A stretch of 64,000 bases of DNA from a virus: IMG/VR virus record IMGVR_UViG_3300020477_001008, positions 124,001-188,000 of that record; one strand, written 5' to 3'. The notes under the pieces are model-generated. The model had not been told where the DNA came from. It ran no database searches and saw only the letters and a program-made list of their open reading frames with translations. This document shows positions 8,416-17,845 of this stretch, piece after piece. How positions within the stretch are numbered: the stretch's first letter is position 1; each line of letters opens with the position of its first letter. The translations under genes and the position numbers were made by a program.

Positions 8416-8976
8416 ATGAATAAAAAATTAGAAGATACATTTGATTTACCAAGTATGGAAGAAGCTTTGGAAAATGCTAAAGATAAAGAGCAAAAATCTG
8501 AAAGCAAAGAGAAAGTAGAAAAACCAGCTGACGAAAAGGTAATTGAAGAGCTTAAAATTAAAAAAGCACTAACAACAGCAGAAAAAATTGATAGAGCATT
8601 ACCACAAGTTAAAGACTTAGAAACTCACGATGAAGATATGGACGTGTATTCAGATGAAGCTATGAAGTCATATAAAGAATTAATGGATTTAGGTATGAAT
8701 TCTGAGGCTAGACACGCCGGTAAAATGTTTGAAGTTGCGGCTACTATGCTTAAAAATGCAGTAGAATCTAAGAATGCAAAAGCTGATAAAAAGCTTAGAA
8801 TGATTGAATTACAGCTTAAAAAACAGCGGGTAGATCAGTGGGATAAACGTGATGATAAGCAAGATGAAGTAATAGAAGGTGAAGGATATGTGGTTGGAGA
8901 CCGTAATAAGCTACTAGATCAGCTAATTCAGAAGGTTCAGGAAACCGACTCAGAATCCGATAAGGAGGATAAATAA
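8416..8976 (+). CDS. 16: Terminase small subunit (T4 gp16-like)
   Basis: A 186-residue, highly charged helical protein. The central part (Y-S-D-E-A-M-K-S-Y-K-E-L-M-D-L-G-M, then A-R-H-A-G-K-M-F-E-V-A-A-T-M-L-K) matches the core coiled-coil of T4-like terminase small subunits, which form rings that regulate the gp17 packaging motor. N- and C-terminal tails are Lys/Glu/Asp-rich and probably disordered. The large subunit is 4.3 kb downstream, separated by internal-protein and radical SAM genes. Confidence 0.75.
   Translation: MNKKLEDTFDLPSMEEALENAKDKEQKSESKEKVEKPADEKVIEELKIKKALTTAEKIDRALPQVKDLETHDEDMDVYSDEAMKSYKELMDLGMNSEARHAGKMFEVAATMLKNAVESKNAKADKKLRMIELQLKKQRVDQWDKRDDKQDEVIEGEGYVVGDRNKLLDQLIQKVQETDSESDKEDK
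8968..8975 (+). promoter_or_regulatory. Late-type octamer GATAAATA before 8981
   Basis: GATAAATA ends 5 nt before the ATG at 8981. It overlaps a Shine-Dalgarno (AAGGAGG, 8962-8968) that could serve read-through transcripts from upstream, so this gene may be translated in both leadered and leaderless forms. Confidence 0.5.
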
Positions 8977-8980
8977 TTAT

Positions 8981-9640
8981 ATGAAGACATTTACACAATA
9001 TCTATCTGAAGCGGTTAAAGAAATTCCAGTAAGAATTAAACTGGCTACAGATTTATCAGACGATATGATTGACATTATTGAGTCAGAATTAGCTCGTTAT
9101 GATGTAGTTAATGTTGCAAAACCAGTAAAAACTATCGTACAAGAACATCCATTAGATTTTGGTACTAAAATTAGAAATGCTGAAGTTGTTATAATTGACG
9201 CTACAGTAAGAATGCCAATATCTCCAGAAACGTTTAGAAGAAACTTATCTGATAAGTTAGGTATACCATATGATTACGTTGTAGTCAAAGGTCCTAATGA
9301 TCCATTAGAAGCTGAGAATGAAGCTGAAGTAAAAAGACAAGGTAGTACAGGTGAAGACTATGAACCTAAAATGGGTCAAGATTATACAGAAGAAGAAAGA
9401 GGCGAATCAGGTGATAAGGTTGCTGGTGAGAAATTTAAAGCTGAGTTTTTAAAAACTTTAGCAGACAACAAATCAAAAAATCCAGACAGAGCTCAAGTAG
9501 AAGTTGATGGTCCTTTAAGTGCTGAGACACCTAAAAAGGAAGATGATACTAGTCAGCCTAAAGAAGATGACAAAAAAGCAGTATCCCCATATCAAACTAA
9601 AAAAACTATATCTTTTCCAAATCACCCAAAGAAAGGATAA
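8981..9640 (+). CDS. Putative internal head protein with capsid-targeting N-terminus
   Basis: A 219-residue protein beginning M-K-T-F-T-Q-Y-L-S-E-A. That is very close to the T4 capsid-targeting sequence M-K-T-Y-Q-E-F-I-A-E-A of internal proteins, which the gp21 prohead protease cuts after L/I-x-E. Residues 16-100 look like a folded domain with alternating strands; the remainder is charged and low-complexity. I infer it is packaged in the prohead and processed. No enzymatic motif is visible. Confidence 0.65.
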   Translation: MKTFTQYLSEAVKEIPVRIKLATDLSDDMIDIIESELARYDVVNVAKPVKTIVQEHPLDFGTKIRNAEVVIIDATVRMPISPETFRRNLSDKLGIPYDYVVVKGPNDPLEAENEAEVKRQGSTGEDYEPKMGQDYTEEERGESGDKVAGEKFKAEFLKTLADNKSKNPDRAQVEVDGPLSAETPKKEDDTSQPKEDDKKAVSPYQTKKTISFPNHPKKG

Positions 9641-9646
9641 TTGACT

Positions 9647-10132
9647 ATGGAACCAATTACCAAGCCAAATATGCAGAGGTATTCAGTTATAGTCGATGAT
9701 CTAGGTGATTTTGATTTAGATGATGACAGATCAATTGCTCCATCTATAGCATTTTCTTTAAAGCAAGGTGGTATAAAAGATGCAGTTGTTGATCAACACG
9801 AGTTTAATAGAGCGGCTGTTGAGGTAAGTACAACAGCATCAGCTGATGAAGTTGAAAAAGCTTTAAGGATGGATGATTTACACGCAGAGGTACAAATTAT
9901 GGAAGCCAAAGAAATTGAAAACGTAAACACTGGTCCAGGTCATTTTAAACAAGACGACTTTACAAGTTCAGTTAAGAAGTCTAAGAAGTTTAAATATAAA
10001 CCTGCAGGACACGGTGATAACGGTTTAGCAGACGAAGATAAACAAACTGACGGCAAAGCTGTAAACGAAAAAGCTGAAGCTTTATTAAAAGAATATAGAA
10101 AGTTTGTTAGTGAGTCTAGCAAAACCGAGTAA
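9647..10132 (+). CDS. Hypothetical protein of the packaging cluster
   Basis: A protein of about 161 residues. I prefer ATG 9647 over the in-frame TTG at 9641 because AAAGGA then has normal spacing. The N-terminal half (Y-S-V-I-V-D-D-L-G-D-F-D-L-D-D-D) appears folded; the C-terminal half is Lys/Asp-rich. Its end, L-L-K-E-Y-R-K-F-V-S-E, recalls the prohead-protease-type x-x-E motif. The stop overlaps the next start by one base (TAATG). Function unknown; probably a virion or assembly protein. Confidence 0.6.
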   Translation: MEPITKPNMQRYSVIVDDLGDFDLDDDRSIAPSIAFSLKQGGIKDAVVDQHEFNRAAVEVSTTASADEVEKALRMDDLHAEVQIMEAKEIENVNTGPGHFKQDDFTSSVKKSKKFKYKPAGHGDNGLADEDKQTDGKAVNEKAEALLKEYRKFVSESSKTE

Positions 10133-10785
10133 TGAGATATAGAGAGATAACTGAAGTTGATTACACTTATGCAGGTCGTCTAAGAAGAAACGATCAGCAG
10201 ATCGCTAGAGCTCTCTTAAAAGATTACTCAGGACCATTAGCAAAATCATTACAAACATATAATTTAGCAGTAAAAGAATTAGCATTATCTCCAGAGAATA
10301 GAGGACAAAGAGTTAATACTTTTCAAACAAGAAGATTACAAGCATCAAACGTAAGCGGTGATCCAATGTTTATGGGTATGGCAACTAGTATGTTTAGAAT
10401 GGGTAGAGGTAAAAAAGATTTAGGTAAATTATTAACAACTGATGAGCCAGCTGACACGTTATCTAATATTAGAAAATATGCTGAAAAAAATTGGTTCCAA
10501 CAATTACAATCTGCAATGAGACAGGATAATCCAAATGCATCAAAAACATTTGTAACTCCTGAAAATTTAAAAAAATCATTAGCAACTGCACCAGCATCAT
10601 TGTTTGGTGGAGAAGTTGAAAATATGATTAACGATGAAGTAGATGTAGTTAAATTTTATGCTTTAGTAGACTTCTTTGAAGTTATATTAACTGATTTAAA
10701 TTTAAAAGATAAAGCTGGTAAATTTACACCTAGTAATATTGCAAAAGGCTTTAGCGATTTCGAACGTACAGTAACTGGCCAATAG
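10132..10785 (+). CDS. Hypothetical protein with possible capsid-targeting N-terminus
   Basis: A 217-residue mostly helical protein starting M-R-Y-R-E-I-T-E, which ends in an I-x-E cleavage-like motif similar to T4 gp21 processing sites. Its start overlaps the upstream stop (TAATG), so it is translationally coupled. It is rich in basic residues in the first 30 positions and lacks membrane segments. No family recognised; position before terminase and after internal-protein candidates suggests a head role. Confidence 0.6.
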   Translation: MRYREITEVDYTYAGRLRRNDQQIARALLKDYSGPLAKSLQTYNLAVKELALSPENRGQRVNTFQTRRLQASNVSGDPMFMGMATSMFRMGRGKKDLGKLLTTDEPADTLSNIRKYAEKNWFQQLQSAMRQDNPNASKTFVTPENLKKSLATAPASLFGGEVENMINDEVDVVKFYALVDFFEVILTDLNLKDKAGKFTPSNIAKGFSDFERTVTGQ

Positions 10786-10801
10786 TAAATACTATTAGGT
10801 T

Positions 10802-12121
10802 ATGTCAGAAAAATTTAAGAAAACTCAGGAACGTCTAAATTCAGTTTCGCCAACATTATGTTTGGCTAAATGGCAACAAGTAACGATACATTTACAAAAT
10901 GGACATACACATAGTTGTCACCATCCACAAACACATAAAATTCCTTTAGAAGAAATTAAAGAAAATCCATCAGCATTACATAATACAAAGTTTAAAAAAG
11001 AACAACGTAAATTAATGCTAGAAGGTAAACGTCCTAGCGAATGTCATTATTGTTGGGCAGTAGAAGATTCAAAAGGAGAACATTATAGCGATAGAATTAA
11101 AAAGTCAGCAAACAAAACCTGGGCGGCACCTTATTTTGATGAAGTAAAAAATAACGATTACAATTATGATGTTATACCAAAACAAATAGAAGTAAGCTTT
11201 GGTAATGTATGTAATATGAAATGTTTATATTGTGGTCCTGTGTTTAGTAGTGATTGGTGGAGTGAAATAAAAAATCACGGACCTTATCCTACACAAGACA
11301 GTTATAATAATTTAGAATGGATAGCTGAAACAGATAGGACTCCGTATTTAAACAGAGAATTAAATCCTTATGTAGAAGCTTGGTGGAAATGGTGGCCAAC
11401 AATAAGAAGCGAACTTAAAGTATTAAGAATAACAGGTGGTGAACCTTTGTTAAACCATAACACACAGAAGCTATTAAATGACATTCAGCAGAACCCTGCC
11501 CCGGATTTACAACTGGAAATTAACTCTAATTTGGCAATATCAAATAAACTATTAAAAGATTTTGTAATTCAATTAAAAGTATTGGTACAAGAAAAGAAAA
11601 TTAAAAGTATTCTTATACACACTAGTTGTGATACACACGGAGAACAAGCAGAATATATACGTGAAGGTTTGATATATAATGAATGGTTAGACAACTGTGA
11701 ATACGTATTACAAAATGACATACCAGTACACGTAATGATTACTGCCAATCAATTATGCATTGATCGTTTTTATGTATTTTTACAAGACTTATATTCATTA
11801 AAAGAAAAGTACAAATTAACATACGGAATATCATTATTAAACAATCCACCATTTTTAGATGTGCGTAATTTACCAAAAACAGAGTATTGGAACGCAAAAT
11901 TTAATAGGGTACTTGCTTATGTAAGTGAAAACAAATTTACAAACACTAACGAGTTAAACTATATTATTAGATTAAAAAATTATTATACACAAAGTCAATT
12001 TACTGAACAGCAAATAAAGAACAATAAAGAAGACTTGATGAAGTTTGTAAGAGAAATTGACCGAAGACGTAATAAAAATTTTACTAATACATTTACTACT
12101 TTTATAAATCATATAAGCTAA
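10802..12121 (+). CDS. Radical SAM protein (twitch-type), first of three
   Basis: A 439-residue radical SAM protein. The 4Fe-4S motif C-x3-C-x2-C is C137, C141 and C144 within V-S-F-G-N-V-C-N-M-K-C-L-Y-C, and a T-G-G-E-P-L-L motif near residue 212 matches the SAM-binding GGE region. An upstream C-x2-C pair (C81, C84) may hold an auxiliary cluster. Related proteins occur in marine T4-like phages with no known substrate. It lies among packaging genes and may modify a virion or host protein; that is inference. The three such proteins in this window would need iron-sulfur supply. Confidence 0.82.
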   Translation: MSEKFKKTQERLNSVSPTLCLAKWQQVTIHLQNGHTHSCHHPQTHKIPLEEIKENPSALHNTKFKKEQRKLMLEGKRPSECHYCWAVEDSKGEHYSDRIKKSANKTWAAPYFDEVKNNDYNYDVIPKQIEVSFGNVCNMKCLYCGPVFSSDWWSEIKNHGPYPTQDSYNNLEWIAETDRTPYLNRELNPYVEAWWKWWPTIRSELKVLRITGGEPLLNHNTQKLLNDIQQNPAPDLQLEINSNLAISNKLLKDFVIQLKVLVQEKKIKSILIHTSCDTHGEQAEYIREGLIYNEWLDNCEYVLQNDIPVHVMITANQLCIDRFYVFLQDLYSLKEKYKLTYGISLLNNPPFLDVRNLPKTEYWNAKFNRVLAYVSENKFTNTNELNYIIRLKNYYTQSQFTEQQIKNNKEDLMKFVREIDRRRNKNFTNTFTTFINHIS

Positions 12122-12152
12122 TACACATACAAATTAGCACATACAAAAATTG

Positions 12153-12160
12153 CGTAAATA
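12153..12160 (+). promoter_or_regulatory. Late-type octamer CGTAAATA before 12166
   Basis: CGTAAATA ends exactly 5 nt before the ATG of the second radical SAM gene, and no Shine-Dalgarno is present. Confidence 0.45.
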
Positions 12161-12165
12161 CACTT

Positions 12166-13290
12166 ATGTTTAATATTTTAACTCTAGACAAAGTAAGAAA
12201 AATTGAAGTAGAGACTACTACCTACTGTAACGCAGGATGTCCTCATTGTGCAAGACATAAACCAAATACAAGTATATTGCAAGACAATATGGAAATGGAA
12301 CATCTTAATTCTGAGTTAATTTATAAACTTAAAGATGACTTTGGTGAACAAACATCAAAAATGGATATATGGTATGTAGGTAATTTAGGTGATTCATTAA
12401 TGCACCCTCATATGGAAAATATGTGGGATTTTACTGCTAAAAATTTTAGATATACTGAAATGGAAACTAATGGTGGTGCAAGAAAAAAAGACTTTTGGAA
12501 AAATTTAGGAAACATTAGTAAAACAAATGGTAATGCTATGATGCTTTTCTCTATTGATGGTTTAGAAGATACTAATGAAATATATAGAAAAAAAGTAAAG
12601 TGGGACGCTGTAATGGAAAATGTTCAAGCTTATATTGGTGCTGGAGGATTAGCTACTTGGAAATGGTTAATTTTTAAACACAATGAACATCAGGTAGAAG
12701 AAGGAAAAGAGTTAGCAAGAAAATTAGGATTTGCAGAATTTATACCTCAATATGCAACACGATTTGAACAAAAAACATATGATGCTACACCAAAGAATGT
12801 TAATGAAAATGTTAAAAAGAGTTTAGGAAAAGATAACCTTGTTAAGCTCCAAGAATCAGAAGTACAACACGCATCAAATATTTCTGAAGTAACTTCTAAA
12901 AAATTAAAGCAAGTTAATTTTGATAATTCAATATTAAAAGTAGATTGCAAATATATTAAAAAACAACGTATGTATTTGAATGCTAGAGGTAGAGTATGGC
13001 CTTGTTGTTGGCATTCAACTTGGGATCAATTTAATGATCATAGACATATGGATCCATTAATATTACCTCATTATAAAAGAGGATTCAATAATTATCATAC
13101 AAAATCGATGTCTGAAATATTTAATGATTCAGCTTGGAAAGAAATGACCGATGCTTGGGAAACAGAATCAGTAAATGAAAGAGGAAAACAACCAATGAGT
13201 ATATGTTATCGTAAATGTATGAATAAAAAATGGGAAGCTTTATGTAATATTAAAGATTTGGAAAATAAGGCAGTTTTTGCAAATCATTAA
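12166..13290 (+). CDS. Radical SAM protein with C-terminal Cys-rich region, second of three
   Basis: A 374-residue radical SAM protein with the motif C21-x3-C25-x2-C28 (T-T-Y-C-N-A-G-C-P-H-C) close to the N-terminus. The C-terminal part has a C-C-W-H and a C-Y-R-K-C-M-x6-C pattern, consistent with a SPASM/twitch-like auxiliary cluster. Such enzymes usually modify peptides or proteins. It appears leaderless behind a late octamer and sits between the first radical SAM gene and the terminase. The substrate is not evident; adjacent genes do not encode a small precursor peptide I can recognise. Confidence 0.82.
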   Translation: MFNILTLDKVRKIEVETTTYCNAGCPHCARHKPNTSILQDNMEMEHLNSELIYKLKDDFGEQTSKMDIWYVGNLGDSLMHPHMENMWDFTAKNFRYTEMETNGGARKKDFWKNLGNISKTNGNAMMLFSIDGLEDTNEIYRKKVKWDAVMENVQAYIGAGGLATWKWLIFKHNEHQVEEGKELARKLGFAEFIPQYATRFEQKTYDATPKNVNENVKKSLGKDNLVKLQESEVQHASNISEVTSKKLKQVNFDNSILKVDCKYIKKQRMYLNARGRVWPCCWHSTWDQFNDHRHMDPLILPHYKRGFNNYHTKSMSEIFNDSAWKEMTDAWETESVNERGKQPMSICYRKCMNKKWEALCNIKDLENKAVFANH

Positions 13291-13297
13291 ATACGCA

Positions 13298-13305
13298 TAT
13301 AAATA
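13298..13305 (+). promoter_or_regulatory. Late promoter TATAAATA before terminase gp17
   Basis: A perfect TATAAATA followed by CTAGT and then ATG at 13311. The extended match to the T4 late consensus (TATAAATACTATT) is good and places the start site at the ATG. Confidence 0.7.
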
Positions 13306-13310
13306 CTAGT

Positions 13311-14915
13311 ATGGTACACAAAAGTCTAGACGGAAACCTAACAAAAAAAGCATATAGTAAGTCAAAATATAATGATAAGAAATTATTAGACTTAAAAAAA
13401 TGTGCTGACAAAGATACAGGTTATCTTTATTTTATGGAAAATTTTATGTGGATTCAACATCCTACTAAAGGACGTATGAAGTTTATACCATTTGAATACC
13501 AAGAAAGATTATTAAAAACATACAACGATAATAGATTTGCAATAGCGATGTGTGCCAGACAAACTGGTAAAACAACCTGTGCGGCAGGATTTTTATTATG
13601 GTATGCTATGTTCAATCCAGATGTTTTAATTTTAATTGCGGCACACAAATATCAAGGTGCTCAAGATATTATGCAACGTGTTAGATTTGCATATGAAGAA
13701 TGTCCTGATTATATTAGATGTGGTGTAACAAGTTATAATAAAGGATCAATGGATTTTGATAATGGTTCAAGGATTATGGCACAAACAACTACAGAAACAA
13801 CTGGTAGAGGTATGTCTTTATCTTTAGTGTATATGGATGAGTTTGCGTTTGTTGAACCACAACAAAAAGCTAGTGAGTTCTGGACTTCCTTATCTCCTAC
13901 ATTGTCAACAGGTGGTAAATGTATTATTACATCAACACCAAATAATGATGATGACGTTTTTGCAGGTATATGGAGAGGTGCTAATAAAAAAGTTGATGAA
14001 TACGGACAACCTAAAAGAGATGGTACAGGTATAAATGGCTTTAAAGCAATTAATGTACATTGGTCAGAACATCCTGATAGAGATGAAAAATGGGCTAATG
14101 ATGAACGTGCTAGAATTGGTGAAGAAAGATTTAGGCGTGAACACGATTGTGAATTTATTGCATTTGATGAAACACTAATTGATGGATTAAAACTTGTAAC
14201 ACTTGCAGGTAAAGATCCTTTATATAAATCAGGTCAAGTACGTTGGTATGAAAGGCCTAAAAAAGGTTCAACTTATGTTATAGCTTTAGATCCTAGTTTA
14301 GGTACAGGAGGTGATTATGCGGCAATACAAGTTTTTAGTGTACCAGAATTTAAACAAGTAGCTGAATGGCAACATAATAAAACAACTGTACAAGGGCAAG
14401 TTAGAACATTGTTAGCTATATTAAAAGATATAGATAGTCAATTAAAAGAACAAGGCACACCACAACCAGAAATATATTGGACTATTGAAAATAATACTTT
14501 AGGTGAAGCGGCTATTGTTGCAGTAGAAGAAATGGATGAAGCAAGATTTCCTGGATACTTTATGCACGAACCTAGACGTGCAGGACAGCAAAGAAGAGAT
14601 GTACATAAACGTAAAGGTTACAATACAACTCATAAAGCAAAATTATCAGCTTGTTCTAGGTTAAAAAATTGGGTAGAATCAGGAAAACTACAAGTTAATA
14701 GTAGGAACTTAATTAGAGAATTAAAAGTGTTTGTTGCAAAAGGAAATTCATTTGCGGCTAAATTAGGTGAAAATGATGATCTAGTTTCAGCAAGTTTATT
14801 ATGCTGTAGGCTAGTTGGATATCTATCAAAATATGACCCTATATTTGAGAAGAGTTTAGGTGAAAATGATACAGAAGATGGAGGCATATCTGGTCCAATG
14901 CCTATGATAATATAA
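13311..14915 (+). CDS. 17: Terminase large subunit (T4 gp17-like)
   Basis: A 534-residue packaging ATPase-nuclease. The ATPase half has the Walker A-type R-Q-T-G-K-T-T at about residues 84-90 and Walker B L-V-Y-M-D-E-F. The nuclease half has I-A-L-D-P-S-L-G-T-G-G-D-Y-A as its first metal-binding segment and a late G-E-N-D-D-L-V-S-A segment. It pumps DNA into the prohead and makes the headful cut. It is the most reliable single phage marker here and groups with T4-like terminases. Transcription appears leaderless and late. Confidence 0.95.
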   Translation: MVHKSLDGNLTKKAYSKSKYNDKKLLDLKKCADKDTGYLYFMENFMWIQHPTKGRMKFIPFEYQERLLKTYNDNRFAIAMCARQTGKTTCAAGFLLWYAMFNPDVLILIAAHKYQGAQDIMQRVRFAYEECPDYIRCGVTSYNKGSMDFDNGSRIMAQTTTETTGRGMSLSLVYMDEFAFVEPQQKASEFWTSLSPTLSTGGKCIITSTPNNDDDVFAGIWRGANKKVDEYGQPKRDGTGINGFKAINVHWSEHPDRDEKWANDERARIGEERFRREHDCEFIAFDETLIDGLKLVTLAGKDPLYKSGQVRWYERPKKGSTYVIALDPSLGTGGDYAAIQVFSVPEFKQVAEWQHNKTTVQGQVRTLLAILKDIDSQLKEQGTPQPEIYWTIENNTLGEAAIVAVEEMDEARFPGYFMHEPRRAGQQRRDVHKRKGYNTTHKAKLSACSRLKNWVESGKLQVNSRNLIRELKVFVAKGNSFAAKLGENDDLVSASLLCCRLVGYLSKYDPIFEKSLGENDTEDGGISGPMPMII

Positions 14916-14919
14916 AACA

Positions 14920-14927
14920 GATAAATA
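14920..14927 (+). promoter_or_regulatory. Late-type octamer GATAAATA before 14933
   Basis: GATAAATA followed by CTAAT and ATG at 14933: the same 5-nt spacing as at gp17. Confidence 0.55.
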
Positions 14928-14932
14928 CTAAT

Positions 14933-16966
14933 ATGGCAGTAAATTATAGCACAGTTGCAGAAAAAATTTTTAGGGTACTTAAAGGTCACGGGTATCAAGT
15001 ACAGATGTTTGACGACACTGAAGGCAACGAAATATCAAATCCAGCTGAAGCTAGGTTTTTTTATGTTAATCAGCCTAACTTAATGGTTAATTTATCGCCA
15101 GAAAATGAAGAAGTTAAAATGCATAAAGGACCTGAAAATATTGAAAATGTTGAAAAAACCGTACAATCAGTTAAAAACTTGGCTAAAGACAACTTATTAG
15201 ACTTTGATTTGCGTGAATTTGGAAGGGAAATAAAGCCTAAAAATTATGCATTTAGGTTAAATAGTAATACTATGTCAGATGAAAATATTAAAACAGAAAG
15301 CTACAGCCAAATGGCTGGAACTGTAAAAACTTCTAATCAAAAGTTAGAAGGTGCTAAACTATTAATTAAGCATAGAAAAGCAGTAAACGAAGAAATTCCA
15401 GGTGCTAGATCAAGAAACATCAAAGCATTATATATTGAAAATGCTGACGGTGAAAGATTTAAGTATCCATTCATACATTTAAACGGTGCTAGAGCAATGA
15501 CTAGACACGTACAGGCGGGAGGAAATCCGTTTGATGAAGTAGGACAAAGTATTACAAATATCAGCGAAAGATTAAGCAAGATTAGAGAAGTACTAAACAT
15601 AATTAGACGTTCTCCAGCTATTCAAGAACAAGCGGCTTCAGTAGTAACATCATTAAATTACAATCAAGATAGATTAAGAGAAACTATTAAGAAATTAATG
15701 ACTGGTGTTGGCTATGAGTCATATGTTGAGAATTATGCAAAAGCTGAAACAAAAGAATATGATCAAAATACATTGGATTCAATGAAAGAGAAATTTACAG
15801 TAACTAACATTGAAAATAAAATTACAGATTTATTACCAATGATACAAGAAATACACGACGAAGAAATTAATGATACTGACTCTTTAAGAAAAAGAGTACA
15901 AGCTAAATTAAATGATCCAGTTGAAATTCACGCACCATCAGATAGTCAAAAAGCTTTTGGTAGTGATATTGTAAAATATAGAACTAACGCAGATGCTATA
16001 AGACATAGAATTGGTGAGTTAGCTCAATTAGTTAAAGATGATGAAATTTCAGTTTTCTTATCAAGAATGCACGATAAGTTATCTGGAATGGATGAAGAAC
16101 CAATGTCAAAAGATGACGTTGCAACTGTTAGAGCAATTTTAGATAAAGTTAAAAAAGATGAACCAAAAGCAGTTGCAAATGCAGAATCAACTGAAGTAAA
16201 AGAAGTTACAGATTTAAATGAATCTTTTAATAAAATTTTAGGTGTGTTCAATCCAGACGCAATCAACATTGATCCAACAAACATTAATGAAGAGCCAGGT
16301 GATTATAAGACTGTTATGTCTTACACAGGTAAAGATGCTAAACCAACAATGAGTTATGATGCTTGGTTAAAAAAAGAAAAAGGCATTGAAAGAGGTGCGG
16401 CAGGAATTAAAGCTGACCAACACATTAAGTTTGGTAAAGAATACAGAGATCTTAAAAAATCAGATAAAATGACTTGGGCTGATGAATCAGTTGAAGAAGC
16501 AAAACCAGACTTTTTAGATTTAGATAAAGACGGAAATAAAACAGAGCCAATGAAAAAAGCGGCAGATGATAAAGAAGCTAAAAAAGAAGATTGGACTCAA
16601 GCAGATTCAGACGCAGAAAGATTTGCTGAAATTCACGATTACGAGCAATATAGAGATGCAGTAATGGATACTATTGAAGATCCAGAAGGTTATTACAAAG
16701 GTAAGTCAACAGAAGAAATTGCAAAATCATTAAGAGATGAAGCCGCAAGTATTGATTATGCTGATGTAACAGATGGCGAAAGACATCCGTCAGAATCAGC
16801 TTGGTTAGAAAAAATTGCAGATGAACTAGATGGCTCAGCTTCAGAAGAAGTAGAAGCACCAAGTTCAGGTATGGATGCTCCAACACCAGCAGATGGTGAA
16901 ACAGTAGCACCAACAGATTTAAATAAAGTAATACTTAGAATTAAAGATTTAGCAGGTATCAAATAA
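14933..16966 (+). CDS. Large putative virion protein
   Basis: A 677-residue protein of unknown function following the terminase. The first 350 residues look folded and mainly helical. Residues about 440-677 are acidic and low-complexity and contain D-F-L-D-L-D-K-D-G-N-K-T-E-P, a calcium-loop-like motif I associate with structural proteins of marine T4-like phages. The last 12 residues (V-I-L-R-I-K-D-L-A-G-I-K) look like a conserved peptide. A leaderless late transcript and its position point to a virion or head-internal role. Confidence 0.65.
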   Translation: MAVNYSTVAEKIFRVLKGHGYQVQMFDDTEGNEISNPAEARFFYVNQPNLMVNLSPENEEVKMHKGPENIENVEKTVQSVKNLAKDNLLDFDLREFGREIKPKNYAFRLNSNTMSDENIKTESYSQMAGTVKTSNQKLEGAKLLIKHRKAVNEEIPGARSRNIKALYIENADGERFKYPFIHLNGARAMTRHVQAGGNPFDEVGQSITNISERLSKIREVLNIIRRSPAIQEQAASVVTSLNYNQDRLRETIKKLMTGVGYESYVENYAKAETKEYDQNTLDSMKEKFTVTNIENKITDLLPMIQEIHDEEINDTDSLRKRVQAKLNDPVEIHAPSDSQKAFGSDIVKYRTNADAIRHRIGELAQLVKDDEISVFLSRMHDKLSGMDEEPMSKDDVATVRAILDKVKKDEPKAVANAESTEVKEVTDLNESFNKILGVFNPDAINIDPTNINEEPGDYKTVMSYTGKDAKPTMSYDAWLKKEKGIERGAAGIKADQHIKFGKEYRDLKKSDKMTWADESVEEAKPDFLDLDKDGNKTEPMKKAADDKEAKKEDWTQADSDAERFAEIHDYEQYRDAVMDTIEDPEGYYKGKSTEEIAKSLRDEAASIDYADVTDGERHPSESAWLEKIADELDGSASEEVEAPSSGMDAPTPADGETVAPTDLNKVILRIKDLAGIK

Positions 16967-16981
16967 TCAAAGGGAGAGGTT

Positions 16982-17188
16982 ATGAAATTACCAAAATTTA
17001 AAATGCCAACGATTAAAATGCCAAACATTGGTGAAAAAGTTGGTAAAGCTACAGATAAAGTTAAAGGTGCTATGTCAGGTGCAACAAATAAAGCCAAAGG
17101 TGCTGTATCAGGTGCAACAGACAAAGCCAAAGGTGCTGTTTCTAGTGCAACTAACAAAATCAAAAGCTTAAATCCTTTTAAAAAATAA
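16982..17188 (+). CDS. Small Lys/Ala-rich repeat protein
   Basis: A 68-residue protein consisting largely of an 11-residue repeat (consensus A-T-[ND]-K-A-K-G-A-V-S-G) in about four copies, preceded by three K-M-P-x-I units. The repeats resemble LEA-like or histone-H1-tail-like amphipathic, very basic sequences. It could bind DNA or membranes; I cannot choose. GGGAGAGG lies 5 nt before the ATG. Confidence 0.6.
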   Translation: MKLPKFKMPTIKMPNIGEKVGKATDKVKGAMSGATNKAKGAVSGATDKAKGAVSSATNKIKSLNPFKK

Positions 17189-17217
17189 TACTTGCTTCTT
17201 AAGAATAAGAAAGTTTT

Positions 17218-17631
17218 ATGAAGAAGCGATTAGACGTAGACGACAATACAGCAATTAGTATGCCAATCCGTAATATGATTGCCATCATTGGTGTCGTATG
17301 TATTGGTGTTTGGGGTTACTTTGGTATAACTGAAAAACTTAATCAGCACTCAACTACAATTACGTTAATGCAAAAAGATCTCAACGAAAATTCAGAATTT
17401 AGAATTAAATATCCTCGAGGCGAGTTAGGCCAATCACAAAATGATTTAGAACAATTTATGCTCATCGAAGAGCTGTATACACAAATTGAAAGAATGCAGA
17501 AGCATCTAGATGATATGGCAAACAACAAAATAAACATAGAATTTTTAAAAGAGCAAATGGAAAAAGCTCAATCAAGTATTGAAAAACTAAAAGATGCAGA
17601 CAGAGAGATTGTCTACAAGAACGGAAACTAA
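17218..17631 (+). CDS. Membrane-anchored coiled-coil protein
   Basis: A 137-residue protein with one transmembrane helix at about residues 19-37 and a long C-terminal coiled coil (about 85-130). The short N-terminus is charged and likely cytoplasmic. A region rich in Arg/Glu with R-I-K-Y-P-R-G-E-L-G sits between them. The architecture suits a lysis accessory (spanin-like or holin-like) or envelope protein, but there is no diagnostic motif. Its stop overlaps the start of the next gene. Confidence 0.6.
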   Translation: MKKRLDVDDNTAISMPIRNMIAIIGVVCIGVWGYFGITEKLNQHSTTITLMQKDLNENSEFRIKYPRGELGQSQNDLEQFMLIEELYTQIERMQKHLDDMANNKINIEFLKEQMEKAQSSIEKLKDADREIVYKNGN

Positions 17632-17843
17632 TGATAGAAACAGTTGTAGCCTTATTGATGTTTATTAATAATGAGATCAAAGAACACAGAATACAAGACA
17701 CTATGAGTCAGTGTTTAAGAGGAAAACGTACAGCCGAAAGACAATATTCTGAAGGAGTAAAGTATCAGTGTATCAAGTCTAAAGCTGAAGTAGAACTAAA
17801 TATTGACGGAAGTAAAACAATCAAATCTTTGATACTGGAGTAA
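17631..17843 (+). CDS. Small hypothetical protein
   Basis: A 70-residue protein translationally coupled to the membrane protein before it (TAATG overlap). The N-terminal 12 residues are hydrophobic (V-V-A-L-L-M-F-I) and could be a weak signal or anchor. Two cysteines (C-L-R-G and Y-Q-C-I) may form a disulfide if exported. No family recognised. Confidence 0.55.
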   Translation: MIETVVALLMFINNEIKEHRIQDTMSQCLRGKRTAERQYSEGVKYQCIKSKAEVELNIDGSKTIKSLILE

Positions 17844-17845
17844 TT

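Noticed and set aside
17040-17160. Direct repeats considered as a CRISPR or tandem repeat array
   Set aside because: The repeats are in frame within a small protein gene and have no spacer structure.
16756-17163. Long minus-strand open frame opposite the large virion protein
   Set aside because: It is a shadow of repetitive Ala/Lys/Glu coding sequence, with low-complexity translation and no ribosome-binding site.
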